DNA of 64,000 bases from Bacteroidota bacterium. GTDB lineage: Bacteria; Bacteroidota; Ignavibacteria; Kryptoniales; JAKASW01. The notes beneath the pieces were generated by a model. The model saw only the letters and a list, made by a program, of their open reading frames with translations. It had not been told where the DNA came from and did no database searches. Position numbers and translations under genes: made by a program. How positions within the stretch are numbered: position 1 is the first letter of the stretch; each line of letters opens with the position of its first letter. Positions 9,266-19,647 of the stretch are shown in pieces. The stretch covers positions 46,028 to 110,027 of the forward strand of contig JAKAGT010000019.1 in NCBI GenBank assembly GCA_021825585.1, written 5' to 3'.

Positions 9266-10130
9266 TGGCCGCCTCCTTTGAGTGCGAGGCGCAATGATGA
9301 GCAACCAATTCCTTGTCAAATCGTTCAAGAGACTGCTTCTCCAGATCCATGTATGTCCTGTTTCTTGTGATTAGTTCGTCGAAGTCGACCAAATGTCCGT
9401 CAAATTCCGGACCGTCAACGCATGCAAATTTCGTCTCGCCGCCAATCGTAACTCTGCAGGCGCCGCACATCCCCGTTCCGTCCATCATGATTGGGTTGAG
9501 ACTGACAAAGGTCTTAATGCCTTTCGGCCTCGTGAAATCCGAAACAGCCTTCATCATTATTATCGGCCCTATGGCATATACTGCCTTCACATCCGTGTCC
9601 TTCTTCAGATAATCATCAAGGGCTCCTGTCACGAGTCCCTTCATGCCGTAAGAACCGTCGTCCGTCGTGACGAAGAACTCGTCTGAAATACCGCACAGCT
9701 CATCTTCCAGAATCACGAGGTCCCTTGACCTTGCACCTACAATCGTTACGAGCTTATTCCCCGCGCCCTTCAAGGCACGTGCTATGGGATATACCTCTGC
9801 CGTTCCAACACCGCCGCCGATGCAAACGACGGTCCCGAAGCTGTGGATGGGTGTCGCGTTGCCGAGTGGACCCGCGACATCGAGCAGATAGTCGCCCTCG
9901 TTCAGTGTGCTGAGGAGTTTCGTTGTCTTTCCAATAGTCTGAACCATTATGGTTATGGTTCCCGCAGCGGGATCGGAATCCACTATAGTCAAAGGTATTC
10001 GTTCCCCATGATCATTCACCCTAATGATCACAAAGTTACCGGCCTTATGCTTCCGTGCCACGTATGGAGCCTGAATTACAAATTTCGTTATAGCTTTAGC
10101 AGGGGTTTCTTTGCTAATTATTTGAAACAT
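9258..10130 (-). CDS. NfnA/SudB-type FAD/NAD-binding oxidoreductase subunit
   Basis: A 290-residue protein of the ferredoxin-NADP reductase/dihydroorotate dehydrogenase electron-transfer subunit family. It has a beta-barrel FAD domain (GNFVIIRVNDHGERIPLTI), an NAD-binding fold (GTVVCIGGGVGTAEVYPIAR) and a C-terminal cysteine set (GTGMCGACRV, then FACVDGPEFDGH) that ligates a [2Fe-2S] cluster in NfnA. AAAGGA precedes the ATG. With NfnB it would couple reduced ferredoxin plus NADH to NADPH formation. The ferredoxin 15 bp upstream is a natural partner. Confidence 0.85.
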   Translation of the reverse strand: MFQIISKETPAKAITKFVIQAPYVARKHKAGNFVIIRVNDHGERIPLTIVDSDPAAGTITIMVQTIGKTTKLLSTLNEGDYLLDVAGPLGNATPIHSFGTVVCIGGGVGTAEVYPIARALKGAGNKLVTIVGARSRDLVILEDELCGISDEFFVTTDDGSYGMKGLVTGALDDYLKKDTDVKAVYAIGPIIMMKAVSDFTRPKGIKTFVSLNPIMMDGTGMCGACRVTIGGETKFACVDGPEFDGHLVDFDELITRNRTYMDLEKQSLERFDKELVAHHCASHSKEAANA

Positions 10131-10145
10131 GAAATGGTCCTTTCC

Positions 10146-10382
10146 TCAATGCGGCTTTGTGATTTCACATATTGCATCAACCGTACAAATGGCCGCCGCC
10201 TCTCTTATGAGTGCGACTTCTGATTCAGTTACCGGCTGACGCGACATGTAGTAGTAGTAAGCATAATCCACGAAGTCGAAGAAGTCGGGAGCGATGTTCT
10301 TGCATAACCCGCATCCGTTGCATTCTTCCGTCACATAGAACTCAGCAGACTGCACCACTTTCGGAGCCGAGAATTCTGGCAT
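10146..10382 (-). CDS. Single-cluster [4Fe-4S] ferredoxin
   Basis: A 78-residue ferredoxin with one CxxCxxC set (EECNGCGLCKNIAPD) and a fourth cysteine in the AAAICTVDAI region, so one [4Fe-4S] cluster rather than two. The middle has the unusual run YAYYYYM. GGAGG precedes the ATG at 10382. As first gene of the run ahead of NfnA/NfnB it is probably the low-potential electron carrier of this redox operon. Confidence 0.85.
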   Translation of the reverse strand: MPEFSAPKVVQSAEFYVTEECNGCGLCKNIAPDFFDFVDYAYYYYMSRQPVTESEVALIREAAAICTVDAICEITKPH

Positions 10383-10676
10383 CGCATCTTCCTCCCTTTG
10401 AAATGTGAGGACTATGATCTGGGCTGCACATTAGCTGGACAGAATCACAGAATTTTTATGAACGTTCAAGATTTGAAGGGCACTTTCAGTGTCCCGCTAG
10501 CGGTTTGACGCAATAGATGTGCCGAATTAAACGGGTAAAATCTCGCATTAGAGAGTGTAGCTTAGCGGAATAGGTCAATTCTCCGCAAAATTCGGTGGCA
10601 TGTTGCCGTCTCTTTCGCACAATCCGCCAGTTCCGGGTATTATTCTCGACGCCACTAGCACTGGCGCAGGCTCATT
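10383..10676. other. Divergent intergenic region between ferredoxin and groES
   Basis: No gene is visible here. It should hold the promoter of the minus-strand ferredoxin operon on the left and lead into the heat-shock operators on the right. A 10-bp perfect palindrome CCGCTAGCGG lies at 10494-10503, with no assigned role. Confidence 0.4.
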
Positions 10677-10703
10677 TTGGCACTCATTATGTCAGAGTGC
10701 TTG
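10677..10703 (+). promoter_or_regulatory. CIRCE operator 1 (HrcA site)
   Basis: TTGGCACTC, a 9-base spacer, then GAGTGCTTG. This matches the CIRCE consensus (TTAGCACTC-N9-GAGTGCTAA) with few changes and overlaps the -35 element of the groES promoter. HrcA bound here would repress groESL until heat or unfolded-protein stress titrates it. Confidence 0.88.
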
Positions 10704-10729
10704 ACTTTAGAACTGACTGCGTGTAAATT
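10701..10729 (+). promoter_or_regulatory. groESL sigma-70-type promoter
   Basis: TTGACT (10701-10706), a 17-base spacer, then TAAATT (10724-10729). The -35 box shares bases with CIRCE 1 and the -10 box shares its last bases with CIRCE 2, so the promoter is bracketed by operators. No other pair upstream of groES fits as well. Confidence 0.7.
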
Positions 10730-10754
10730 GGCACTCATAAACACTAAGTGCTAA
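10728..10754 (+). promoter_or_regulatory. CIRCE operator 2 (HrcA site)
   Basis: TTGGCACTC, a 9-base spacer, then AAGTGCTAA. It lies 51 bp after CIRCE 1 and just downstream of the -10 box, so a bound repressor would cover the transcription start. Confidence 0.88.
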
Positions 10755-10803
10755 GAAGAAGTTATTTCCTTACGTTAGTAAAACAAAAAGGAGGATAAAC
10801 GAT

Positions 10804-11088
10804 ATGAAGATTAAACCGTTGGCAGATCGGGTTGTCGTCAGGCCGCTCGAAGCCGAGGAAAAGACAAAGGGCGGTCTCTATGTACCTGATAGCGCGAAGG
10901 AACGTCCGCAACAGGGTGAGATAGTTGCGGTGGGACCGGGAAGAGTGACGGACGATGGAAAGAAAGTTCCACCTGAAGTCAAAGTAGGGGACAGGATTCT
11001 CTACGGGAAATATTCCGGGACAGAAGTCAACTATGAGGGAACGGAATACCTTATCATGCGTGAAAGCGACATTTTTGCAATTTTATAA
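10804..11088 (+). CDS. groES: Co-chaperonin GroES
   Basis: A 94-residue GroES with the diagnostic N-terminus [20 protein letters not shown] and the mobile-loop region [19 protein letters not shown]. It forms the heptameric lid of the GroEL chamber in the cytosol. GGAGG precedes the ATG. It is followed 19 bp later by groEL in the same transcript and controlled by the twin CIRCE sites. Confidence 0.98.
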   Translation: MKIKPLADRVVVRPLEAEEKTKGGLYVPDSAKERPQQGEIVAVGPGRVTDDGKKVPPEVKVGDRILYGKYSGTEVNYEGTEYLIMRESDIFAIL

Positions 11089-11092
11089 TTGA

Positions 11093-12733
<1,641 letters not shown>

Positions 12734-12765
12734 GCAAAGTCAAAGGTAAAGATTCAACTGCGAGT

Positions 12766-12792
12766 AAGTCCCGCGAAAGCGGGACTTTTTTT
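12766..12792 (+). terminator. Intrinsic terminator of groESL
   Basis: A 9-bp perfect stem (AAGTCCCGC pairing with GCGGGACTT) with a GAAA tetraloop runs into a T-tract, 33 bp after the groEL stop. This is a textbook rho-independent terminator. Confidence 0.93.
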
Positions 12793-12953
12793 ATCGGTAA
12801 ATAGTCGGGCGACGGGATTCTGACTGTCTTTACGAAAAGTCAGCAGCGTGGGTGGCAACCTTGAAGTCAGGCCAAACTAATCCTCTGTTTGCATTCTTCA
12901 GCGGGTTTCAGCTCTCCCAACTTATCCGGCCGACAGTTTGACGGAGGCCGTAC

Positions 12954-13727
12954 CTAGCCCAACTCGAAAAGAAACTTCGCCAGTTCCCCAACCAATTCCG
13001 CCGGCGATTCTATCCAATACTTCGCAAGTGTCTTCCGGTGCCTTCTTCCGACGAACACGCTCATCCCGCCCAACGCGTTCACCCGGCGGAAGCCGAATTC
13101 GTCCGTCGTGTCGTCGCCGAAGAACGCAGGCTTGCGGTTCTTGCCTGCCCTTGCAGTTATCATCCCAATCGCATTCCCCTTGTTCCAGTCGACCGGAGGC
13201 TTTACCTCCACCACCTTCTTCCCATGGAAGACCTCGATCTTCCCCGCATCAAGAGGGCCCTTCACGAGCCTATTGAACTCTCGGAGCAGCTTAGGCACAA
13301 GTGACGGCTCAATAGTCCGATAATGAATCGAAAGCGAGTAAATCTTCGAGTTAACACCCGGAGAAAACGGCCTCAAAGCTCCGACAAGCTCTTTTCCCAA
13401 TGAAGTAATGAACGCCGACGACTTCGCCGAACGAGGTTCCACGAAACTCAGTCGCGGCCCTTCTATTTCGACACCGTGATTTCCCGAATAGTAGGCTCCC
13501 TTTATTCCGACCAGCTTCCTCACATCATCCAGCTTCCTTCCGCTGACTATGGCAAGCGGGAATCTCCCCTTCAGACCTTCGAGGACCTGTTTGGCAATCC
13601 CGCGCAAACGTACTTCTGCAGGCGTCGGGACGATATTGACGAGCGTACCGTCAAAATCGAAGAAGAAAACGGGTTTTTGGGCTGCAAAGTTCAGAAGATG
13701 CCGATGAGTCAGTTTCGTGGGTGCCAT
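12954..13727 (-). CDS. otsB: Trehalose-6-phosphate phosphatase
   Basis: A 257-residue HAD-superfamily phosphatase. Motif I is FFDFDGTLVNI (nucleophile Asp24), followed by LAIVSGRKLDDVRKLV, GNHGVEIEGP and the metal-binding FFGDDTTDEFGF. This order is typical of OtsB, which releases trehalose from trehalose-6-phosphate made by OtsA. It is the last gene of the minus-strand run otsA-mscS-DUF5752-treT-otsB, 129 bp after the TreT-like gene. Confidence 0.9.
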   Translation of the reverse strand: MAPTKLTHRHLLNFAAQKPVFFFDFDGTLVNIVPTPAEVRLRGIAKQVLEGLKGRFPLAIVSGRKLDDVRKLVGIKGAYYSGNHGVEIEGPRLSFVEPRSAKSSAFITSLGKELVGALRPFSPGVNSKIYSLSIHYRTIEPSLVPKLLREFNRLVKGPLDAGKIEVFHGKKVVEVKPPVDWNKGNAIGMITARAGKNRKPAFFGDDTTDEFGFRRVNALGGMSVFVGRRHRKTLAKYWIESPAELVGELAKFLFELG

Positions 13728-13855
13728 CTATCATAAGTCCTTAAATGGGCGCAGAAGACAAGCTCGCAGGTATAAAAACGGGGGACATGAGTCACGGTGA
13801 ATTCCAATGACTTCGCGGCTTTGCGTCTCAACATCTCTGTGCCTTCCCGAGAAAA

Positions 13856-15076
13856 TCACAAGTAAACGATATCCTTGTCATGAAACAGGGAAAGCGATAG
13901 GAGAAGGTAGTCGCGCAGGTGGCGCGTTATGAGAAAATTCTGCCTTATGTGTTCCTTGCCGTTTCTGGCTAACTCGCGCGCGTAATTTGGCTCGTTGATC
14001 AGCTGCTTGATCCAATAAGCGGTTCCTTCAATGCTGTGGGTCAATATGCCGTTGTACTTGTGTTTAATCTGCAACGGTATACCGCCAACGGCAGAAGCGA
14101 TGACCGGCCTGGACTTCCACATAGCTTCGGCTACAGTCAATCCGAAACCTTCTCTCAATGATTTCTGCAGTACGACGGTTGATCCCCTCTGCAGAGCGTT
14201 AATTTCGACGTCGCTCGACGGAGGAAGCAGCAGTACAAACACGTCTCTGTCTCCGTTGGCGGCCTCTCTCACCTCGCTCAGCACCTTCTCCCCTTCTGGA
14301 TCATCGGTCGCACCGCCTCCCGCAAGAACAAGCTGACAATCTATGTATCTCTTCACGAGCCGGTAAGCCTTGATCACGCCGACAGGGTCCTTCAAATAAT
14401 CGAACCTGGAAATCTGCGTAACGACCGGGCGCTTTCTATCGATACCGAATCTGTCAAAAATATCCCTCACGAAATCATCGCTCAGGTCCTTGTTCTTGTC
14501 GCTGAGCGGATCTATTGAAGGAGATATCAGGAACTGTTTCGTCTTCAGCGGACGGCTGAAGGCTGGAGCGGAAAAGATTGCGCCGTCAAAACGCTCGATG
14601 AAATCTTTCAGGAAGAGCCAGACATTCTCTCTCGGCTCTGAAAAATCTATATGACATCGCCATACCCATTTATTGTCGAGGTGCTCCCTCTGTTCGACCA
14701 AGCCGATGGGCTGCGGGTCATGGATAAATACCACGTTATTGTCGAAGTTCATCGACCGCGCGTTTTCCCTGTCGACTTCCATGAAGTGCGCCCAGTCGTC
14801 GTCGGTGAAAGTCTCCGGTACGCCGTGAAGCGCGTTGTGCATCTTCTTCGTGATTGCGAAAAACTTTTCTCCGCCTTTTATCACGTCCCATCTTGCCTGC
14901 ACGCCGAGCTCGTTCATCATCGGGACAAGACGTGTCAGGATTTCGGCAACGCCTCCCCCGACAGCGGTGGAGTTGACATGCTGTATCTTCAGGTCGCGCG
15001 ACTTTTCGCCTATGGCGAATAGCTCGTCGATGACAGACTGACCGACGATGTCCTTGTAATCTTTAACTTGTGGCAT
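13856..15076 (-). CDS. treT: TreT-like trehalose synthase (GT4 glycosyltransferase)
   Basis: A 406-residue GT-B glycosyltransferase. The N-terminal HVNSTAVGGGVAEILTRLVP is a hallmark of the TreT/trehalose phosphorylase branch of GT4. The donor site includes LREGFGLTVAEAMWKSRPVIAS. Known TreT enzymes make trehalose reversibly from NDP-glucose and glucose in one step. It overlaps the DUF5752 gene by 14 bp. Its presence with otsA and otsB gives two predicted trehalose routes in one operon. A trehalose phosphorylase activity is the alternative. Confidence 0.85.
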   Translation of the reverse strand: MPQVKDYKDIVGQSVIDELFAIGEKSRDLKIQHVNSTAVGGGVAEILTRLVPMMNELGVQARWDVIKGGEKFFAITKKMHNALHGVPETFTDDDWAHFMEVDRENARSMNFDNNVVFIHDPQPIGLVEQREHLDNKWVWRCHIDFSEPRENVWLFLKDFIERFDGAIFSAPAFSRPLKTKQFLISPSIDPLSDKNKDLSDDFVRDIFDRFGIDRKRPVVTQISRFDYLKDPVGVIKAYRLVKRYIDCQLVLAGGGATDDPEGEKVLSEVREAANGDRDVFVLLLPPSSDVEINALQRGSTVVLQKSLREGFGLTVAEAMWKSRPVIASAVGGIPLQIKHKYNGILTHSIEGTAYWIKQLINEPNYARELARNGKEHIRQNFLITRHLRDYLLLSLSLFHDKDIVYL

Positions 15077-15719
15077 TGTTCACAATTTTCAAGAGTCTTT
15101 CCCGGAGACCTTCCAGGGTGAATGTATATGGATCGAGGCGCGATATCTGCTCCGCTTCTTCTTCTTTCCCTGCAGACCGAAGCCAGATTGAGAAATCGTT
15201 GTCACCTTTCTCAAGACGCAGTTTTGCCTCGAACATGTGGAAATAAATCGAGTGTATGCTGACGACTTTCAGGAAATCCCTGAACTCTTTGATATTTCCC
15301 GCGATCTTTCCAGTCGGCACGACAAATATCCGCGAACTCATGAAGTGAAATTCTTCTCCCTCGGGAGACTGCCTGTTCACATTAATGGCCGTACCGAGAT
15401 ATTCTTCCATGAGAATAAGGAATCGCTGCCTGAGGTCGGACAGCTTCAGGAATTGCGTGACATCGATGCTGGCCAGTTTTTCGCCGGCGATTTCGTCGTT
15501 CAGCATGTTGGTGACCCAGTAAGCAAAATCGTTCGGGGGCTCCGGAGAAAGAAAATGATGCTGTTGGAGAAACCGGTGGGTGTGGTGGTAGATCGAAGAA
15601 AGAGGAACCGACCTTATTCCTTCCACTAATTCGGGCAGAGTTGCGGCCCTGCGTCCCAGCAGCTCGGTGAGGACCAGCCTGGATTTGAATTCGAAAGGAG
15701 TGATCTCCATCTCAGGCAT
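15063..15719 (-). CDS. DUF5752 family protein in trehalose operon
   Basis: A 218-residue soluble, mostly helical protein resembling DUF5752, which recurs beside trehalose synthesis genes. Conserved-looking features are SSIYHHTHRFLQQHHFLSPE (many histidines), NDFAYWV near residue 65 and HSIYFHMFEAKLRL near 150. No catalytic motif can be assigned. It overlaps mscS by 8 bp and treT by 14 bp, so its dosage is tied to both. Function unknown; a role in controlling the neighbouring glycosyltransferases is only a guess. Confidence 0.75.
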   Translation of the reverse strand: MPEMEITPFEFKSRLVLTELLGRRAATLPELVEGIRSVPLSSIYHHTHRFLQQHHFLSPEPPNDFAYWVTNMLNDEIAGEKLASIDVTQFLKLSDLRQRFLILMEEYLGTAINVNRQSPEGEEFHFMSSRIFVVPTGKIAGNIKEFRDFLKVVSIHSIYFHMFEAKLRLEKGDNDFSIWLRSAGKEEEAEQISRLDPYTFTLEGLRERLLKIVNNATS

Positions 15720-16740
15720 CTCCTTTACTCATGTACACGGTGCGGGCAGGGAACGGTATCGATATCCCTTCCTTGTCGTATCGCGCCTTCAACCTCTTTA
15801 TGAATTCGTGCTTCATCAGGTATTGATCCACATAACTATTGCCACGCATAATAACGGAAAAGTCGATTGACGAATCGCCGAACTGGTTGTATCGAATGAA
15901 AGGTTCGAAGTCCCTCTTTGCACCGGCGACCGTTTTTTGAACATCGCGCGCGACTTCAATCGTCACGGCTTCAACTTTGTCAAGATCGCTCGAATAATCC
16001 ACTCCTACATTCATCGATACGGAAACTTCTGGCATCGGTCGCTCATAATTTGTCACGATAAGACTGGCAATGTTCTTGTTCGGAACAATCACGTGATTCC
16101 CGGACAGTGTGCGGATTACCGTAGCCCTCCAATTAAGGTCCTCAACATACCCCTCGTCGCCCGTACTGAGACGCACGTAATTCCCCACCTGAATCTGACG
16201 TGCCGCGAGTATTTGCAGCCCCGAGAAAAAATTGGAAAGAGTTTCCTGAAGGCCAAGGCCGATTGCGAGGCCGCCGACCCCGAGAGCGGTCAGAAGCGGT
16301 GCAATCGAGATATGAAGGTCGTCAAGTATAATCAGGACGCCGATCGAATATACCGTTACCCTTATGATGTTCTTCAGGAGACTGGTAGCTGAGGCAAGAC
16401 CTACAATCACCGACCTGTAGTATTCGATGATCCCGGTGCCGATGTTCGATACAACTACCGTGACGGAGAAAATAACCAGCACGCCCAGTGCCTTGGACAA
16501 TATTTCTGCCGCGTTCCTGGAGAGTCCCTGAGTCTGAATCAACACGTAGAGGCCGACTGCAAGCGACCATAATATGACCCCGCTGCGCGCGGCGTCGATG
16601 ACTACATCGTCAAAACGCCATTTCGTCCGCTTGGCAAGCTTCTGCAAATACGAAAAAACGACATTTCTCAAGAACACACCCAATAGAAGGGCGCCAGCGA
16701 TTATCGCCAGAGGGATGATTATCCGTTCAATTAATGACAT
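15712..16740 (-). CDS. MscS-family mechanosensitive channel
   Basis: About 342 residues. Several N-terminal membrane helices precede the pore-lining TM3 (LTALGVGGLAIGLGLQETLSNF), followed by the beta domain (VGNYVRLSTGDEGYVEDLNWRATVIRT, VPNKNIAS) and the alpha-beta tail. Such inner-membrane channels release solutes on hypo-osmotic shock. The ATG at 16740 gives a 14-bp overlap with otsA; an ATG at 16752 is possible and neither has a clear Shine-Dalgarno. Being inside a trehalose operon, it would act as the safety valve for the solute the operon makes. Confidence 0.87.
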   Translation of the reverse strand: MSLIERIIIPLAIIAGALLLGVFLRNVVFSYLQKLAKRTKWRFDDVVIDAARSGVILWSLAVGLYVLIQTQGLSRNAAEILSKALGVLVIFSVTVVVSNIGTGIIEYYRSVIVGLASATSLLKNIIRVTVYSIGVLIILDDLHISIAPLLTALGVGGLAIGLGLQETLSNFFSGLQILAARQIQVGNYVRLSTGDEGYVEDLNWRATVIRTLSGNHVIVPNKNIASLIVTNYERPMPEVSVSMNVGVDYSSDLDKVEAVTIEVARDVQKTVAGAKRDFEPFIRYNQFGDSSIDFSVIMRGNSYVDQYLMKHEFIKRLKARYDKEGISIPFPARTVYMSKGDA

Positions 16741-18238
16741 TGTCAGTATCATACTCTACAAATTCAAAGTTAAAGATCTCACTGAGCAATTTAGCCGCCC
16801 ATCTGTAGACATTCTGGTATTCCACCGCTTCCCGCATCTTCGCCATTCTCCGCTGCTGCTCTTCGGGAGTCATCTCGATCGCCCTCTTGATTGCGTCAGC
16901 TAGACCGTCGATGTAGTAAGGATTCACAAGCACGGCGTCCACAAGTTCTCTCGCTGCTCCCGTGAACTCACTCAGGATCAGGGTACCGCTAAGGTCAAAG
17001 CGCGCGGCGACGAATTCCTTCGCCACGAGATTCATCCCGTCATGAAGTGAAGTAACCATCGAAACGTTTGCCAGACCATTCCAGGCGGTAACGGTCTCCT
17101 TCGAATGATTAGCCCGCACGAAAATCACCGGCTTCCAGCCTGACGATTGATATTTCTCATTGATCCTAACCATCATATTATTCAACGAATCATTCAGCTC
17201 CCTGTAAGCAGGAATATGCATTCTACTCAGGGCGCCGAGCTGGACGAACACAAACTTGCCGATGTATTGCGGATTCTTCTCGAGGAACCTCTCGACGGCA
17301 TGGAAGCGTTCGACTATCCCCTTCGTGTAATCTATCCTGTCGACCCCGATCGCTACGATCTTGTCCTTCAAGCGGTATTTCTTGACAAATTCGTTTCTCA
17401 TATCCAGGATTTTCCGGCTGGAGGACAATCTTGACACCTGTTCAAAATCTATACCTATCGGGAATGAGCGGACAAGAGTCGTTCTTCCCCCTCTGTTTAT
17501 CCGCGAGACGTCGTACTCCACGCGCGCTTCCAGATATCGGTTGACGGTATCCAGGAAGTTCATCAAATGGTACTGGACTTGAAATGCAAGGAGATCATTA
17601 TACAGGAGGTCGTCCAGGATTTCCTCTCTGAAAGGTAGGATCCGTACCACCTCGCTGTTCGGCCAAGGAATATGCCAGAACTGAGCGGTGATGACGTTCT
17701 TGACTTTTTCTTTCAGTATACGGGCAAGATTGGCGAAGTGATAATCCTGGATGAACACGAAGGCCGGCCGATCGCCTACGATTTCCGCGATGGCATCGGC
17801 ATACTTCTCCTGCACCCTCTTGTACATCGCATAATCCGCCGCTTCAAAGCTGGGCCTGATATACGCAACATGGCACAGAGGCCAGAGCCCACCGTTGGCA
17901 AAATTGTAATAGAATCCCGTCTCTTCTTCTTTGGTCAGGAAAACGCGCTTGAGTGTGAAACTCGGCTCTTCAGGTGGACAGGCTACTTCATTCAAATCAT
18001 TAACCACGAGATTGTCCGCCTCACCTGAAGCCTGTGCAACCCAGTAACCACCGCTGGCCTCCATGATGGGCTCGAGGGCCGTGACCAGCCCGCCGGGCGG
18101 CACAAAGTGTTTGATCTCATCCCCGTCGAACACGTGCACGTAAGGTTCACGATTCGAAACGACAACGAGTAACCTGTTGCCCAGCTTCGACTTTATTAAC
18201 TCAGATAACCTCTCCCTGGTCCACATACTAATATTCAA
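16727..18238 (-). CDS. otsA: Trehalose-6-phosphate synthase (GT20)
   Basis: A 503-residue GT20 enzyme. Motifs in order: [71 protein letters not shown] and a closing helix. It transfers glucose from an NDP-glucose to glucose-6-phosphate in the cytosol. It is the first gene of the osmostress operon. Glucosylglycerol-phosphate synthase shares this fold and cannot be wholly excluded, but otsB and treT in the same run favour trehalose. Confidence 0.87.
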   Translation of the reverse strand: MNISMWTRERLSELIKSKLGNRLLVVVSNREPYVHVFDGDEIKHFVPPGGLVTALEPIMEASGGYWVAQASGEADNLVVNDLNEVACPPEEPSFTLKRVFLTKEEETGFYYNFANGGLWPLCHVAYIRPSFEAADYAMYKRVQEKYADAIAEIVGDRPAFVFIQDYHFANLARILKEKVKNVITAQFWHIPWPNSEVVRILPFREEILDDLLYNDLLAFQVQYHLMNFLDTVNRYLEARVEYDVSRINRGGRTTLVRSFPIGIDFEQVSRLSSSRKILDMRNEFVKKYRLKDKIVAIGVDRIDYTKGIVERFHAVERFLEKNPQYIGKFVFVQLGALSRMHIPAYRELNDSLNNMMVRINEKYQSSGWKPVIFVRANHSKETVTAWNGLANVSMVTSLHDGMNLVAKEFVAARFDLSGTLILSEFTGAARELVDAVLVNPYYIDGLADAIKRAIEMTPEEQQRRMAKMREAVEYQNVYRWAAKLLSEIFNFEFVEYDTDNVIN

Positions 18239-18508
18239 TATAGAATAGTATTGGAAAAATCAAAATCGGCAAAGAGGACGCTCATTGAAACACCCACTCG
18301 AGCCGGCAGAGAAGTATACAACACGGGAATCGGCAGACAGCGGAGGGAAGCAATGCGAACATGCTCGCAACCCTGGGATAACAAACCTCACGACAGCAGT
18401 CGGCCTGACGCCTACGACTGATCGTGATGGTGAAAATGCGGAATTCTCCCGAAAGGCTCCCACGCGGACCGTTCCGGTTCGTGAGGGAGAACCCAGTCCG
18501 GTTTCTTG

Positions 18509-18926
18509 TGGAGATGCGGGGATTCGAACCCCGGTCCGAAGATAGGACTCCTTGAACGTCTACGTGCATAGCTTCGACCTTTAATTTCACCGACCGCTAC
18601 TCGCGAAGCAGAGTTACGGTCAGCTATCTCAACTGAGTGTTTCCATCCTACCGCTGAGAACAGAAGAATGGAAAGCCTGCCTGGGCGACGCCCATTTCCC
18701 GAACAGGACGTTCGGGAAGCCGCAGATCACACGATGTGATTTTGAGCGGCTCCGGTGCCGACAGACAGAACCTCCGGATGGACGGGTTGCTTAGTTTTTA
18801 ATTAAGCAGCCAATGCGTAGTTAGAGTTCGCATTTACATTTTTACCGATTTTTTAACGCGGCACCGGCAAAACCGCGACACGCAGCCCAAAGCTTCCCAA
18901 ATCCCCGTCGATTCCAATTCATCCCC
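18509..18926 (-). ncRNA. ssrA: tmRNA
   Basis: Minus-strand RNA of about 418 nt. The 5' end GGGGATGAATTGGAATCGACG and 3' end with the T-arm GGGTTCGAATCCCCGCATCTCC form the tRNA-like acceptor (GGGGATG pairs with CATCTCC with one G-U). The tag frame ends at the stop at 18802-18804 and reads ...VNANSNYALAA, close to tags of this phylum. CCA is not encoded. It rescues stalled ribosomes together with SmpB, which is not in this window. Exact ends are read from pairing and could shift by a base or two. Confidence 0.92.
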
Positions 18927-19016
18927 ATATACTTGCGTCGTGATAGATGCTGAACAAATGCAGGAATGAGGTTCTTCACTGAGACAACACCAACGGGAAA
19001 AGAGACTGCCGCAATT

Positions 19017-19280
19017 TCAAAGAACAGAGAGATTGTAAATCCGATTCACTGAGTCCACTGAGTAACTTAAACTCGTTTTCTCGACCGAACGTTCCAATTC
19101 CGATGCCAGCGCGGAGATATCAGTGCAACCGAACGACGTCGCTCTACCGCTTATCTGGTGCGAAGTCGTCCTCACGGTGTCCCGATTCGCATCGCATATC
19201 GCAGCCTCCAGAACGGCGATCTGACCTGGCATGTCAGCGGCGGCAAGAGCTCTGATATTCTCAAAACTCTTGTCCTTCAT
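19017..19280 (-). CDS. Small Hpt-domain phosphotransfer protein
   Basis: An 87-residue helical protein from the ATG at 19280. The segment TTSHQISGRATSFGC (His41) followed by ALASELERS matches the Hpt signature HxxxGxxxxxG...L..LE, with His41 the predicted phosphorylated residue. Its ATG lies one base after the stop of the response regulator, so the pair is translationally linked. A longer frame reaches into the regulator gene but would be its shadow. It probably shuttles phosphate to or from a receiver; the cognate kinase is unknown. Confidence 0.65.
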   Translation of the reverse strand: MKDKSFENIRALAAADMPGQIAVLEAAICDANRDTVRTTSHQISGRATSFGCTDISALASELERSVEKTSLSYSVDSVNRIYNLSVL

Positions 19281-19281
19281 T

Positions 19282-19647
19282 TCAGGAACTGTAAATCTCC
19301 AGTATCTGCCTGGCAAAGGTCCTTGGTTCAATAGGCTTGGGCAAATAGCCGTCGAAACCTGCCGTTTCAAATTTCTCTTTGTCACCGCGCATTGTATACG
19401 CCGTAAGCGCAATGACGGTTACGTCCTTGGTAGAGCTGTTCGACCTGATACGCTTGAGCACTTCAAGGCCGTCCATTTCAGGCAACTGTATGTCGAGAAG
19501 AATGACGTCCGGCGTTTGCGACTTCAAAAAATCAAAGGCCTGCTGACCCGATTCGGCTTCATACACTTCGTATCCGCCTTTTTTCAGGAGATAAACAGCC
19601 AGCTGCCTGTTGATCGAATTATCGTCTACAACCAGTATATCGTGCAT
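19282..19647 (-). CDS. Single-domain response regulator (DivK/CheY-like)
   Basis: A 121-residue stand-alone receiver. The acidic pocket is VVDDNSIN, the phosphoacceptor is Asp52 in DVILLDIQLPEMDG, followed by ALTAYTMRGDKEK and the conserved lysine in YLPKPIEP. It has no output domain. Start at 19647 follows a GAGAAG site; the frame runs further upstream but that part lacks family similarity. It is directly coupled to the Hpt gene, suggesting a phosphorelay intermediate. Confidence 0.88.
   Translation of the reverse strand: MHDILVVDDNSINRQLAVYLLKKGGYEVYEAESGQQAFDFLKSQTPDVILLDIQLPEMDGLEVLKRIRSNSSTKDVTVIALTAYTMRGDKEKFETAGFDGYLPKPIEPRTFARQILEIYSS

Noticed and set aside
10494..10503. CCGCTAGCGG palindrome upstream of groES as an operator
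   Set aside because: Too short and lacking context; 10-bp palindromes of this kind occur by chance.
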